Origin: UBA5448 sp045536965 | GTDB lineage: Bacteria; Bacillota; Clostridia; Oscillospirales; SIG627 | Direction: 5' to 3' | NCBI GenBank assembly: GCA_045536965.1 | Contig: JAZSON010000012.1 | Span: 1 to 64,000 of the forward strand | Length of the DNA stretch: 64,000 bases | Shown here: piece after piece, positions 41,972 through 51,861 of the stretch | Layout: the number at the start of each line of letters is the position of its first letter | How positions within the stretch are numbered: position 1 is the first letter of the stretch | The notes under the pieces: generated by a model | What the model saw: the letters and a program-made list of their open reading frames with translations, nothing else | Told to the model about the DNA's origin: nothing | The model's database searches: none | Translations under genes and position numbers: made by a program

Positions 41972-43150
41972 ATGAAAGAATTTGCATTGAAATACGGTTG
42001 TAACCCCAACCAGACCCCTGCCCGCATCTTCATGGCAGACGGCAGTGAACTTCCCATCGAAATTCTCTCGGGACGTCCCGGATACATCAACTTTCTCGAT
42101 GCTTTCAATTCCTACCAATTGGTCAGTGAACTGAAAGCCGCGCTCGGTCTTCCCGCCGCCACTTCTTTTAAGCACGTCAGCCCCACCTCGGCGGCCGTCG
42201 GCATCCCCTTGGACGAAAAACTTAAAAAAGCCTGCTTCGTTGACGACATCGAAGGACTTAACGACTCCCCCCTCGCCTGTGCATACGCCCGCGCCCGCGG
42301 CACCGACCGTATGTCCTCCTTTGGCGATTGGATCGCACTCAGCGACGTTTGCGATGCAACCACCGCGACCGTGATCAAACGCGAAGTGTCCGATGGTATC
42401 ATCGCTCCGGGTTACACCGACGAAGCGCTTGAAATTTTAAAAACAAAACGCAAAGGCAACTATAACATCATCAAGATCGACCCTGCCTACAAACCCGAAA
42501 CCATCGAAAGAAAACAGGTTTACGGCATCACCTTCGAACAGGGCCGCAACGAAAGTGTCATTACCCCCGCGCTTTTCGGCGAGATTGTTACCCAAAACAA
42601 AGATCTTTCCAATGAAGCGCTCCGCGATCTGACGGTTGCTCTCATCACATTGAAATATACCCAGTCCAACTCGGTCTGCTTTGCCAAAGACGGTCAAGCC
42701 ATCGGTGTGGGCGCAGGACAGCAGTCCCGCATCCATTGCACCCGTTTGGCAGGCAACAAAGCCGATTTGTGGCACCTCCGTCAGCATGAAAAGGTATTAA
42801 ATCTTCCCTTCCTGCCCACCGTTGGCAGACCCGAGCGTGACAATGCCATTGATGCCTATCTTTCGGACGATGCCGAAGAACTCATTGCCGATTGGCAGTC
42901 CTTCTTCTCTGAAAAGCCCGAGCTGTTTACCCGCGAAGAACAAAAAGCATATCTTGCTTCCATCGACGGCGTTTCCTTGGGCAGCGATGCTTTCTTCCCC
43001 TTTGGCGACAACATTGATCGCGCCAAAAAAAGCGGCGTTCGCTATGTAGCCCAACCGGGTGGCTCTGTACGCGATGACCATGTTATTTCTTCCTGCGACC
43101 GTTACGGTATGGTCATGGCCTTTACCGGTATTCGTTTATTCCATCATTGA
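41972..43150 (+). CDS. AICAR formyltransferase (stand-alone, without cyclohydrolase domain)
   Basis: A 392-residue protein equal to the transformylase half of PurH. KYGCNPNQTPARIF, SFKHVSPTSAAVG (the Lys-His catalytic pair), ARARGTDRMSSFGDWIALSD, SNSVCFAKDGQAIGVGAGQQSRIHCTRLAG (given as a position around residues 245-275) and QPGGSVRDDHVI are present. The MGS-like cyclohydrolase domain is absent; PurO next to it fills that role. It formylates AICAR with 10-formyl-THF. GAGG six bases before the ATG at 41972 selects that start over an upstream GTG. Confidence 0.92.
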   Translation: MKEFALKYGCNPNQTPARIFMADGSELPIEILSGRPGYINFLDAFNSYQLVSELKAALGLPAATSFKHVSPTSAAVGIPLDEKLKKACFVDDIEGLNDSPLACAYARARGTDRMSSFGDWIALSDVCDATTATVIKREVSDGIIAPGYTDEALEILKTKRKGNYNIIKIDPAYKPETIERKQVYGITFEQGRNESVITPALFGEIVTQNKDLSNEALRDLTVALITLKYTQSNSVCFAKDGQAIGVGAGQQSRIHCTRLAGNKADLWHLRQHEKVLNLPFLPTVGRPERDNAIDAYLSDDAEELIADWQSFFSEKPELFTREEQKAYLASIDGVSLGSDAFFPFGDNIDRAKKSGVRYVAQPGGSVRDDHVISSCDRYGMVMAFTGIRLFHH

Positions 43151-43163
43151 GGAGAAAAAACAT

Positions 43164-46100
43164 ATGAATATACTCGTTGTCGGCGGCGGCGGCCGAGAGC
43201 ACGCCATCATCAAAAAACTGCGTGAAAACCAGTCGATCAAAACCATTTATGCCCTTCCGGGCAACGGTGGCATTGCCGTCGATGCCGTCTGTGTGCCCAT
43301 TGGCGCAAAAGACATTGATGCCATTGTAAAATTTGCTACCGAAAACGCCATTGATTTTGCCGTTGTGGCACCTGATGATCCTTTGGCGCTCGGTTGTGTC
43401 GACCACTTGGAAGAAAAGGGCATCCCCTGCTTCGGCCCCAACCAAAAAGCTGCCGAAATTGAAAGCAGTAAAATTTTCGCCAAAAACCTCATGAAGAAAT
43501 ACGGCATTCCCACCGCATCCTTTGCCGTCTTTGAAAATCTTGAGGATGCCCTCACCTACATCGATACCGCCCCCATTCCCTTGGTTGTCAAAGCCGACGG
43601 TTTGGCGCTTGGTAAAGGTGTCGTAATTGCATCCACCCGCGACGAAGCCAAAGCGGCCGTCAAATCCATGATGACCGATAAAATTTTCGGCGAAAGCGGC
43701 AGCCGTGTCGTACTCGAAGAGTTTTTGACAGGTCCCGAAGTATCGGTTCTCTCTTTCACCGACGGTAAAACCGTCGTTCCCATGGTTTCTTCCATGGATC
43801 ACAAGCGCGCGCTTGATTTCGATGCCGGCATGAATACGGGTGGCATGGGTACCGTTGCCCCCAACCCGTTCTATACACCCGAAATTGCTTCCCTTTGCAT
43901 GGAAACTATTTTCCGTCCGACCATTGATGCCATGAACGCCGAAGGCAGACCTTTCAAAGGCTGTCTGTATTTCGGTTTGATGCTCACCAAAGACGGTCCC
44001 AAGGTCATTGAATACAACTGCCGTTTCGGCGATCCCGAAACGCAGGTCGTTCTCCCTCTGATGGAAAGCGATCTTCTGACCGTCATGCAAGCTGTCTCGT
44101 CTGGCAAATTAAGCGAAACCGAAGTAAAATTTGCCAACCGTCACGCATGCTGTGTCATCATGGCTTCCAAGGGTTATCCCGGTAAATACGAAAAAGACCT
44201 CCCGCTTACCATTCCCGCCGATGTTGCACCTTCGGTCTATGTAGCAGGTGCAAAAAGCGAAAATGGCAAGTTGCTTTCCTCGGGCGGCCGTGTGCTCGGT
44301 GTGACCGCAGTGGCAGACTCCCTCGCAGGCGCCGTCGATGCCGCCTATGAAAAAGTTGAAAAAATCACCTTTGAGGGCGGATTTTTCCGTCGCGACATCG
44401 GTCAAAGAGCTCTTCGCGGTGATAGTCGCGTTTCCCGCCTCTATGTAGAGAAAAAAGCAGGCTTGGATCATGAAGCCCGCGCGCTCCTTTCCGACCTGCG
44501 CGCACTCCCCGGCCTTGAAACTTTAACGGGTATGCGTATCCTCAACCGTTACGATGTGGAAAACATTTCAGAAGATCAATTTATCCGTTCGATCGATACC
44601 GTTTTTTCCGAACCGCAACTTGACATCGTATATCCCGTCCTCCCCGCCGCCGATCATATCTTTGCCGTGGAATACCTCCCCGGTCAATTTGATCAGCGCG
44701 CCGATTCGGCCTCCCAGTGCATCCAATTGCAGTCCATGCAGGACCGCCCCACCGTGCGTTCTGCCAAAGTATATCTGCCTCAAGGCAACCTGACCGATGC
44801 ACAGATTGAAACCATTAAAAAATACATTATCAACCCCGTTGAAAGCCGTGAAGCCGCTCTGCCGCTTCCCAAAACGCTGACCATGCAACTGGACATTCCG
44901 ACCGAAGTTGCTGTTTTGGATGGTTTTTTGGATCTCGATACCGAAGGTCTTGAAAAATTTCTTTCCGACTACCAACTCGCCATGGATTTGGAAGACCTCA
45001 CTTTCTGCCAAAACTATTTTAAAACAGAAAATCGCTGCCCCACGCTAACCGAAATCCGCATGATCGACACATACTGGTCAGATCACTGCCGCCACACCAC
45101 CTTCCTTACCACGGTAGACGAGGTCATTTTCGAAGACGAAACCTTAAAAGCGGCATATCAAGCATATCTTGACACCCGCAAAGAACTCGGCAGAACCAAA
45201 CCGATCAATTTCATGGACATCGCTACCTTGGCAGGAAAATATCTTAAATCCCAAGGAAAACTCGATCGGTTGGATGAGTCCGAAGAGATCAACGCTTGCA
45301 CCGTCAAAATGAAAGTTACAATCGACGGCAAAGAAGAAGACTGGTTGCTTCTCTTCAAAAATGAAACCCACAACCACCCCACCGAAATCGAGCCCTTCGG
45401 CGGCGCCGCCACCTGTATCGGCGGTGCTATCCGCGATCCTCTTTCGGGACGTGCCTATGTATACGCCGCCATGCGTGTCACAGGCGCGGCAGATCCCTTG
45501 ACCCCGCCCGAAAAAACGCTCCCCGGCAAGCTGCCCCAGAAAAAAATCGTAACCACGGCCGCCGCAGGCTATTCGTCCTACGGCAACCAGATCGGTCTTG
45601 CAACCGGTCAAGTCGATGAAATTTACCATCCGGGTTATGCTGCCAAGCGTATGGAAATCGGTGCCGTGATCGGTGCTGTGCCCGCTAAAAATGTTTGCCG
45701 TCTCTCTCCCGAGGCGGGTGACGTTGTCATCCTCATCGGTGGAAGAACAGGCAGAGACGGTTGCGGCGGTGCCACAGGCTCCTCGAAATCGCACACCGCA
45801 TCCTCTCTCGAAAGCTGCGGCGCAGAAGTACAAAAGGGTAACGCTCCCGAGGAACGCAAACTCCAACGTTTGTTCCGCAACGGCGCTGCCTCCAAAATGA
45901 TCAAGCGTTGCAACGACTTCGGCGCAGGCGGGGTTTCTGTTGCCATCGGAGAATTGGCCGATGGATTGGAAATCAACCTCAATGCTGTTCCCAAAAAATA
46001 CGAAGGCCTCGATGGAACCGAGCTTGCCATCAGTGAATCGCAGGAAAGAATGGCCGTTTTGGTCGCTCCCACCGACAAAGAGGCTATCATCCGTTTCGCA

Positions 46101-48119
46101 AACGAAGAAAACCTCGAAGCCACCCATGTAGCAACCGTCACCGCATCTCCCAGGCTGGTTATGCATTGGAACGGAAAAACCATCGTCGATATTTCCCGCG
46201 AATTCTTAAATTCCAACGGTGCGGAAAAACATATCACCGTTACTCCCGCAAAACCCGAATCCTTCGAAAAGGAAATCCCCGCAAACTTTGCCGATGGCAT
46301 GAAAGCACTTGTCACCGACCTCAATGTTTGTTCCAAGCGCGGTCTTTCCGAACGGTTCGACTCCACCATCGGCGCAGGGACGGTATTGATGCCCTTCGGC
46401 GGAAAATACCAACAAACCCCCTCGCAAGCCATGGTACACAAAATTTCGCTTGAACACGGCCAAACCGATAATTGCTCCTTTATGGCCTATGGTTACAATC
46501 CCTTCATTGCCGAAAAATCCCCCTATCACGGCGCCTACCTCGCCGTTGTGGAATCTTTGTCTAAAATCATAGCCGCAGGCGGCAATCGCGAGGATATGTA
46601 CCTCACCTTCCAAGAGTACTTTGAAAAGCCCAAAAAAGACGGCAAGCGCTGGGGCAAGCCCTTGGCTGCTTTGCTGGGTGGTTTCATGGCGCAAAAAGAC
46701 TTTTCCGTAGCCGCCATCGGTGGAAAAGACTCCATGTCGGGCACCTTCGAAACCCTCGACGTCCCGCCCACTCTTGTTTCTTTCGCCGTTTCTCTCGGCG
46801 ATGCCAAGAAGGTTGTTTCGGGTGAATTCAAAGAAGCCAACCACCCCGTTTATCTGCTCAAACCCACCTATACAGCCGATGGTCTGCCCGAAGTTGCCTC
46901 CTTGGAGAAAAACTTCGCCACTGTTTCGGCGGCCATTCGCGGAGGAAAAGCAAAAGCGGTATGGTCAGTCGGTTTCGGCGGTGTAGCCGAAGGTCTTTAC
47001 AAAATGGCCATCGGTAACCGCATCGGCGTGTCGGTTTCCGACTCGTTAATCCTTGCCGATCTCTTCTCTTATGCATACGGTTCGTTTATCATCGAAACAG
47101 ATGGCAGCGAGATCGACGGTGCTGCCCTCATCGGCAAAACCACCGACAGCTTTGCTGTAAACTACAAACAAGAAACCCTTTCTCTTGCCGATCTTCAAGC
47201 CATGTATGAAGAGAAATTGGAACGCATCTTCCCCTGCAACATTGCCCAGAAGCAAGACAACATCACCGCTTATCACTTTGATGCCACCGAAAGAAAAGGT
47301 CCCGCCGTTCAATTCGCGCGGCCGAGGGTACTCATCCCCGTCTTCCCCGGCACAAACTGTGAGTACGACACTGCCCGCGCTATGGAGCGCGCAGGTGCTG
47401 AAGCGAAAATCTTTGTTCTGCGCAACCTTACCGCCGCACAAGTAGCCGAATCGGCTGAAGCCTTCGCAAAAGAGATTGAAAAGAGTCAAATTGTTTTCAT
47501 TCCGGGTGGCTTCTCAGGCGGCGATGAACCCGACGGTTCGGGTAAATTCATCACGGCGTTCTTCCGCGCCCCCCGTGTCACCGATGCGGTACACAATTTG
47601 CTTAAAAAGCGCGATGGCTTGATGGCAGGTATCTGCAACGGATTCCAGGCTCTTATTAAACTGGGTCTTGTTCCCTTCGGTGAGATCACAACACCCGATC
47701 AAAACACCCCCACCCTGACCTATAACACCATCGGCAGACACCAATCCCGTATCGTATACACCCGCATCGCCTCTAACCTTTCTCCTTGGCTGATGCACAC
47801 CAAACCGGGCGAGGTGTATGCCGTCCCGATTTCTCACGGCGAAGGCCGCTTCCTCTGTGATGAAAACTGGGTTGCCAACCTCGCTGCAAACGGACAGATT
47901 GCCACCCAGTATGTTGATCTGGCAGGCAATCCCACCGCAGAGATCTCCTTCAACCCGAACAACGCCGTTTCGGCCATCGAGGGTATCACCTCTCCCGACG
48001 GCAGAGTGTTCGGTAAAATGGGTCACGCCGAACGATTCGATTCCGATCTCTACCGTAACGTCCCCGGCAACTTTGATCTTGGAATGTTCTCTTCGGCAGT
48101 TAAATACTTTAAAGACTAA
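43164..48119 (+). CDS. PurD-PurL fusion: GAR synthetase joined to FGAM synthase
   Basis: One uninterrupted 1651-residue frame. Residues 1-417 are a full PurD (GAR synthetase): VVGGGGREHAI, SSKIFAKNLMKKYGIPTA, VKADGLALGKGVV, NTGGMGTVAPNPFY, YNCRFGDPETQ and the normal C-terminal end FRRDIGQRAL. From about residue 423 it is a full one-chain PurL of the clostridial type: VSRLYVEKKAGLDHEA, RILNRYDVENIS, DHCRHTTF, ETHNHPTEIEPFGGAATCIG, GKDSMSG, then the glutaminase domain with PGTNCEYDTARAMERAGAEA, GICNGFQAL (nucleophile Cys) and PISHGEGRF (His-x-Glu). There is almost no linker. GGAG precedes the ATG at 43164. Alternatively two genes were fused by loss of stop and start in assembly, but the frame is clean at the joint. 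Confidence 0.93.
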   Translation: MNILVVGGGGREHAIIKKLRENQSIKTIYALPGNGGIAVDAVCVPIGAKDIDAIVKFATENAIDFAVVAPDDPLALGCVDHLEEKGIPCFGPNQKAAEIESSKIFAKNLMKKYGIPTASFAVFENLEDALTYIDTAPIPLVVKADGLALGKGVVIASTRDEAKAAVKSMMTDKIFGESGSRVVLEEFLTGPEVSVLSFTDGKTVVPMVSSMDHKRALDFDAGMNTGGMGTVAPNPFYTPEIASLCMETIFRPTIDAMNAEGRPFKGCLYFGLMLTKDGPKVIEYNCRFGDPETQVVLPLMESDLLTVMQAVSSGKLSETEVKFANRHACCVIMASKGYPGKYEKDLPLTIPADVAPSVYVAGAKSENGKLLSSGGRVLGVTAVADSLAGAVDAAYEKVEKITFEGGFFRRDIGQRALRGDSRVSRLYVEKKAGLDHEARALLSDLRALPGLETLTGMRILNRYDVENISEDQFIRSIDTVFSEPQLDIVYPVLPAADHIFAVEYLPGQFDQRADSASQCIQLQSMQDRPTVRSAKVYLPQGNLTDAQIETIKKYIINPVESREAALPLPKTLTMQLDIPTEVAVLDGFLDLDTEGLEKFLSDYQLAMDLEDLTFCQNYFKTENRCPTLTEIRMIDTYWSDHCRHTTFLTTVDEVIFEDETLKAAYQAYLDTRKELGRTKPINFMDIATLAGKYLKSQGKLDRLDESEEINACTVKMKVTIDGKEEDWLLLFKNETHNHPTEIEPFGGAATCIGGAIRDPLSGRAYVYAAMRVTGAADPLTPPEKTLPGKLPQKKIVTTAAAGYSSYGNQIGLATGQVDEIYHPGYAAKRMEIGAVIGAVPAKNVCRLSPEAGDVVILIGGRTGRDGCGGATGSSKSHTASSLESCGAEVQKGNAPEERKLQRLFRNGAASKMIKRCNDFGAGGVSVAIGELADGLEINLNAVPKKYEGLDGTELAISESQERMAVLVAPTDKEAIIRFANEENLEATHVATVTASPRLVMHWNGKTIVDISREFLNSNGAEKHITVTPAKPESFEKEIPANFADGMKALVTDLNVCSKRGLSERFDSTIGAGTVLMPFGGKYQQTPSQAMVHKISLEHGQTDNCSFMAYGYNPFIAEKSPYHGAYLAVVESLSKIIAAGGNREDMYLTFQEYFEKPKKDGKRWGKPLAALLGGFMAQKDFSVAAIGGKDSMSGTFETLDVPPTLVSFAVSLGDAKKVVSGEFKEANHPVYLLKPTYTADGLPEVASLEKNFATVSAAIRGGKAKAVWSVGFGGVAEGLYKMAIGNRIGVSVSDSLILADLFSYAYGSFIIETDGSEIDGAALIGKTTDSFAVNYKQETLSLADLQAMYEEKLERIFPCNIAQKQDNITAYHFDATERKGPAVQFARPRVLIPVFPGTNCEYDTARAMERAGAEAKIFVLRNLTAAQVAESAEAFAKEIEKSQIVFIPGGFSGGDEPDGSGKFITAFFRAPRVTDAVHNLLKKRDGLMAGICNGFQALIKLGLVPFGEITTPDQNTPTLTYNTIGRHQSRIVYTRIASNLSPWLMHTKPGEVYAVPISHGEGRFLCDENWVANLAANGQIATQYVDLAGNPTAEISFNPNNAVSAIEGITSPDGRVFGKMGHAERFDSDLYRNVPGNFDLGMFSSAVKYFKD

Positions 48120-48136
48120 TCATCTTTAAAATAATG

Positions 48137-48177
48137 AATACCGAGAAAAACCCACGTGGTCTTTCTCGGTATTTTTT
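48137..48177 (+). terminator. Intrinsic terminator of the purine operon
   Basis: A 12-bp perfect stem (48137-48148 with 48162-48173) followed by TTTTTT, right after the purDL stop. Confidence 0.93.
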
Positions 48178-48192
48178 CATCTGATGCAATTT

Positions 48193-48225
48193 AAAAAAGA
48201 AGGTCTTGGAAAACCAAAACCTTCT
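48193..48225 (-). terminator. Intrinsic terminator of putP
   Basis: On the minus strand AGAAGGT and ACCTTCT with CCAA/TTGG inside (48199-48225) end in TTCTTTTTT. It follows the putP stop at 48260. Confidence 0.85.
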
Positions 48226-48259
48226 CATTTTATTATTTCGGATTGCCTAAAACACGCAA

Positions 48260-49711
48260 TCACTCTTTATAAGATACCGCGGTATCAAACAAATCTTCCA
48301 CGTCTGTCGACGGCGCCTTGCAACACAAGGAAACCACAACTGCGGCAATCATGCCCGCAATAAAACCGGGGATAATTTCGTAGATGCCGGTAGAGGAAAG
48401 AAAAGCCAACCAACCGATATCCACAACCGCGCCCACAACGATACCTGCAACAGCACCGCCAAAGGTAAAGCGTTTCCAGAACAGCGAGAGGATAATCGCG
48501 GGACCGAATGCGGCGCCAAACACGCCCCATGCATTTTCAACAAGACCCATGATCGTACCGCTGTTCGGATTGGCAGCAATCAAAACCGCAACCACTGCGA
48601 TGGCCAACACGACAAAACGTCCTGCCCAGAGCATTTCCTTGTCGCTTGCCTTGTCCTTACGGATAACAGGCTTGTAAACGTCACTGGCAAAAGCGCTGGC
48701 ACTTGCAAGCAATTGGGAGTCTGCGGTGCTCATAGCTGCCGCAAGGATGGCAGAAAGCAAAACGCCGCTGACGACCGCAGGGAAAATACTGCGAACCATC
48801 TGAATAAACACCGTAGAGCTATCGGCAATTTCGCCCATGAAAAGATGACCGACAATACCCGATGCTACCGAGAACACCAAAATAAGAACCGTCCAAGAAA
48901 TACCGATCTTCGCGCTTTTTTTCAGATCCTTGTCGGAACGCAGAGACATAAAACGAACAATAATATGAGGCATACCGAAATATCCGAGACCCCAACCCAA
49001 GCCGGAGAGAACATCCTTCCAGTTGGTAAACAAATTCCAATAATTTTCAGGCAAAACATCCATGGTAGAAGCACCCTCACCGCCTTGGATCAAAGCCAAA
49101 GCAAAGATCGGAGCAATCAACAGAGCAGCCAGCATCAACATGCCTTGGAAGAAGTCAGTCCAACAAACGGCGCTGAAACCGCCAAGGAAAGTATAACCAA
49201 TAATAATGACAGCCGCTAAGTACATAGCCACCGTCGGATCCATACCGATAACGATGTTAAACAACGTGCCGCAAGCTTTAATGGAGGAAGCTGCGTAAAC
49301 GGTATAGGCGACCAAGAAAATCACGGCGCAGATGATCTGCAACGCTCTGCTTTTGGACAGGAAACGATTTGTCAAATACTGAGGAATGGTGATAGAGTCA
49401 CCCGATACAATGGTAAACCGACGAAGTCTCGGTGCAACAAACAACCAACTGATCGCATAACCCGCGCCTAAACCGATTGCAATCCATGCCTGACCGATGC
49501 CTGCGGCATAGATCGAAGCGGGCAAGCCCATCAAAACCCATGCGCTCATATCGGATGCTCCGGCAGAAAGCGCGGAAACCCAAGGCCCCATTTGACGACC
49601 GCCAAGGAAGTAGGTCTTTTCGCCGCCGCCTTTGGATTTCAAGAAGAAGAACACGCCTATACCCAACATAAATGCCAGGTAGATGATAAATACAATGATC
49701 TCTATGTCCAT
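48260..49711 (-). CDS. putP: Sodium/proline symporter (SSS family)
   Basis: A 483-residue membrane protein with about 13 helices that imports proline with Na+. FLGGRQMGPWVSALSAGASDMSAWVLMGLP, shown here only by position around residues 35-65, holds Na+ and proline ligands of PutP (Asp and Ser residues). Further marks are VFLVAYTVYAASSIKA, GYTFLGGFSAVCWTDFFQG and LAAAMSTADSQLLASASAF. GGAGG eight bases before the ATG at 49711 selects that start. It has a separate promoter and terminator and no proline-catabolism gene beside it. Confidence 0.93.
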   Translation of the reverse strand: MDIEIIVFIIYLAFMLGIGVFFFLKSKGGGEKTYFLGGRQMGPWVSALSAGASDMSAWVLMGLPASIYAAGIGQAWIAIGLGAGYAISWLFVAPRLRRFTIVSGDSITIPQYLTNRFLSKSRALQIICAVIFLVAYTVYAASSIKACGTLFNIVIGMDPTVAMYLAAVIIIGYTFLGGFSAVCWTDFFQGMLMLAALLIAPIFALALIQGGEGASTMDVLPENYWNLFTNWKDVLSGLGWGLGYFGMPHIIVRFMSLRSDKDLKKSAKIGISWTVLILVFSVASGIVGHLFMGEIADSSTVFIQMVRSIFPAVVSGVLLSAILAAAMSTADSQLLASASAFASDVYKPVIRKDKASDKEMLWAGRFVVLAIAVVAVLIAANPNSGTIMGLVENAWGVFGAAFGPAIILSLFWKRFTFGGAVAGIVVGAVVDIGWLAFLSSTGIYEIIPGFIAGMIAAVVVSLCCKAPSTDVEDLFDTAVSYKE

Positions 49712-49762
49712 AAAATAAACCTCCAAGAAAGCAGTTGCTTTCCTTCGCTAAAGTGATAAGTT

Positions 49763-49791
49763 ATTATACAGGTTTTTTTCGACTCTGTCAA
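49763..49791 (-). promoter_or_regulatory. Promoter of putP
   Basis: On the minus strand consensus TTGACA (49786-49791) and TATAAT (49763-49768) with a 17-base spacer, about 50 bases before the ATG. Confidence 0.93.
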
Positions 49792-49817
49792 CCTTTATTG
49801 AAAAAACCGTATTTTTC

Positions 49818-50249
49818 TCACGAATGCGGATTCTCTCCCGCCTTTGTTTCGCAATAGAGACAGCGATAAACCTTGTTATCAACATCACTTAACACAAAAA
49901 TGTGCGGCAATTCCTGCTCGGTTGAAGTAATACACCGCGGGTTTTTACACCGAATGACATCTTTAATCCTTTCAGGCAGCGCTAAATGCTCCCTTTTTAC
50001 GAGCTTACCCTCGCGAATGATATTAACGGTGATGCCGGGATCGATATAGCCGAGCACATCAAAATTCAATTCGATAACCTCATCGATTTTGATAATATCT
50101 TTTTTGCCCATTTTTACACTGTCGGCGTTCTGGATCATGGCAACCGTACACTTTCGCTCCGAAAGCCCGAGGACATGATAGATCTCCAAGCCTTTGCCGG
50201 CGGTAATATGATCGAGAACAATACCGTCTTTGATTTGACCGATAATCAT
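49818..50249 (-). CDS. pyrI: Aspartate carbamoyltransferase regulatory subunit
   Basis: A 143-residue zinc protein that makes PyrB sensitive to nucleotides. The N-terminal allosteric domain starts IIGQIKDGIVLDHITAGKG with the nucleotide-binding Lys; the C-terminal domain holds four zinc ligands, Cys101, Cys106, Cys130 and Cys133. The ATG overlaps the pyrB stop by four bases. It is the last gene of the pyrimidine operon; putP follows after about 100 bases with its own promoter. Confidence 0.96.
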   Translation of the reverse strand: MIIGQIKDGIVLDHITAGKGLEIYHVLGLSERKCTVAMIQNADSVKMGKKDIIKIDEVIELNFDVLGYIDPGITVNIIREGKLVKREHLALPERIKDVIRCKNPRCITSTEQELPHIFVLSDVDNKVYRCLYCETKAGENPHS

Positions 50250-51163
50250 TTGTCTACCCCCAACAATGCAAGAATTAAAGCCATACGGACAAACTTACCG
50301 TTTAAAACCTGTTTAAAATAACAAGCGCGCGGATCGTCGTCAATCGAAACCGAAATTTCGTTCACACGGGGCAACGGATGCATAATGCACATATCCTTCT
50401 TTGCGCCCACCAACTTCTCGGGAGTCAGTATGTAGGCATCCTTCAATCGAATGTAGTCTGCCTCGTTGAAAAAGCGCTCTCTTTGCACCCTCGTCATGTA
50501 AAGTATGTCAAGTTCAGGCATGACCGAAAGCAGATCTCGCGATTCTCTGTAAATTACATTCGAATTTGAAAGGGCATTGTCTTTTACATATTCGGGTACA
50601 CGAAGTTCTTCGGGGGAAATCAATTCAAAAGACACGCCCGGATATCTTGATAACGCCGCGATCAGCGAATGAACCGTACGGCCAAACTTCAAGTCTCCGC
50701 ACAAACCGACCTTCAGATGATCAAAACGTCCTTTTTCGCGGCGGATGGTCAAAAGATCGGCAAGCGTTTGGGTGGGATGGTTATGCCCGCCATCACCCGC
50801 GTTGATAACAGGAACCGTCGCTTTTTGAGAAGCTACCAACGGCGCCCCCTCTTTCGGATGGCGCATAGCAATAATATCAGCATAGCAGCTCACCGTCTTG
50901 ACGGTATCAGAAACGCTCTCTCCCTTGGAAGCCGAGCTGTTTTGCGCCGCCGAAAAACCGATCACCTGTCCGCCCAGTTCGTACATCGCCGCTTCAAAAC
51001 TGAGTCGCGTACGGGTAGAAGGCTCAAAAAACAAGGTGGCTAATTTTTTGTAGCGGCAGCTTTCGCGGTAAGCATCGGGATTTTTGATAATATCCTCCGC
51101 CTTGTTCAAAAGGGCATCGATTTCTTCCACCGAAAGCTCCATAATATCAATCAAACTTCGCAT
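50246..51163 (-). CDS. pyrB: Aspartate carbamoyltransferase catalytic subunit
   Basis: A 305-residue transcarbamylase that joins carbamoyl phosphate and aspartate. FFEPSTRTRLSFEAAM is the carbamoyl phosphate loop, GESVSDTVKTVS the 80s loop, MRHPKEGAP, GDGGHNHPTQTLADL and MHPLPRVNEIS complete the active site. With PyrI it should form the regulated E. coli-like holoenzyme rather than the bare trimer of B. subtilis. Confidence 0.97.
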   Translation of the reverse strand: MRSLIDIMELSVEEIDALLNKAEDIIKNPDAYRESCRYKKLATLFFEPSTRTRLSFEAAMYELGGQVIGFSAAQNSSASKGESVSDTVKTVSCYADIIAMRHPKEGAPLVASQKATVPVINAGDGGHNHPTQTLADLLTIRREKGRFDHLKVGLCGDLKFGRTVHSLIAALSRYPGVSFELISPEELRVPEYVKDNALSNSNVIYRESRDLLSVMPELDILYMTRVQRERFFNEADYIRLKDAYILTPEKLVGAKKDMCIMHPLPRVNEISVSIDDDPRACYFKQVLNGKFVRMALILALLGVDK

Positions 51164-51189
51164 GCTTTTTCCCTTTCCGTGTGCACAAA

Positions 51190-51846
51190 TTATGCTTTGG
51201 CACCGTTGACCGCCAAATAGTTTTTAATTCTCTCTACATTTTCGCGGTTCTTTTCGTCCTCTTCCAAATATTCGATAATGTCATATACATCAACGACCGA
51301 ATAAACGGGGAATCCAAATTCCTCTTCTACCTCAGCCATCGCCGATTTTTCACCTTTGCCTTTTTCTTTGCGATCCACCATAACAAAAACAGCAGATACT
51401 TTTACATCTTTCAGGCCCGACAAAATAGCCATGCTTTCACGAATGGCAGTTCCCGCCGTAATAACATCTTCAACAATGACAATCTCATCACCGGCTTGGG
51501 GTTTGTAACCGACGAAAACACCGCCCTCGCCATGATCTTTTTCCTCTTTTCGATTGAAGAAAAAGGGGACATCCAAATCATTCTTCGCCAAAGCCACCGA
51601 AACAGACACCGCAATCGGAATACCCTTATAAGCAGGGCCATATAAAACCGTTTTTCTGTTGCCTACCTTTTCAAAATAGGCCTTGGCATAAAATTCTCCC
51701 AAGCGGCATATCTGCTCACCTGTCTTAATGTCGCCTGCATTGATAAAATAAGGGATTTTTCTGCCCGATTTGGCGGTAAAATCTCCAAATTTCAGAACAC
51801 CCGCGCCCTCTAAAAATTGAATAAACTCTCTTTTGTATCCTTCCAT
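51190..51846 (-). CDS. pyrE: Orotate phosphoribosyltransferase
   Basis: A 218-residue PRPP enzyme making OMP from orotate. GRKIPYFINAGDI, LYGPAYKGIPIAVS, FFFNRKEEKDHGEGG with the catalytic Lys and the PRPP motif VIVEDVITAGTAI are present. It lies between pyrF and pyrB with short gaps. Confidence 0.96.
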   Translation of the reverse strand: MEGYKREFIQFLEGAGVLKFGDFTAKSGRKIPYFINAGDIKTGEQICRLGEFYAKAYFEKVGNRKTVLYGPAYKGIPIAVSVSVALAKNDLDVPFFFNRKEEKDHGEGGVFVGYKPQAGDEIVIVEDVITAGTAIRESMAILSGLKDVKVSAVFVMVDRKEKGKGEKSAMAEVEEEFGFPVYSVVDVYDIIEYLEEDEKNRENVERIKNYLAVNGAKA

Positions 51847-51861
51847 GGTACCTTCTCCTTA

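Noticed and set aside
43122..44090. 322-codon minus-strand frame inside PurD
   Set aside because: Gly/His/Phe-rich antisense translation of conserved PurD codons, with no start signal.
45144..46166. 340-codon minus-strand frame inside PurL
   Set aside because: Same kind of antisense shadow; the plus strand is a clear PurL.
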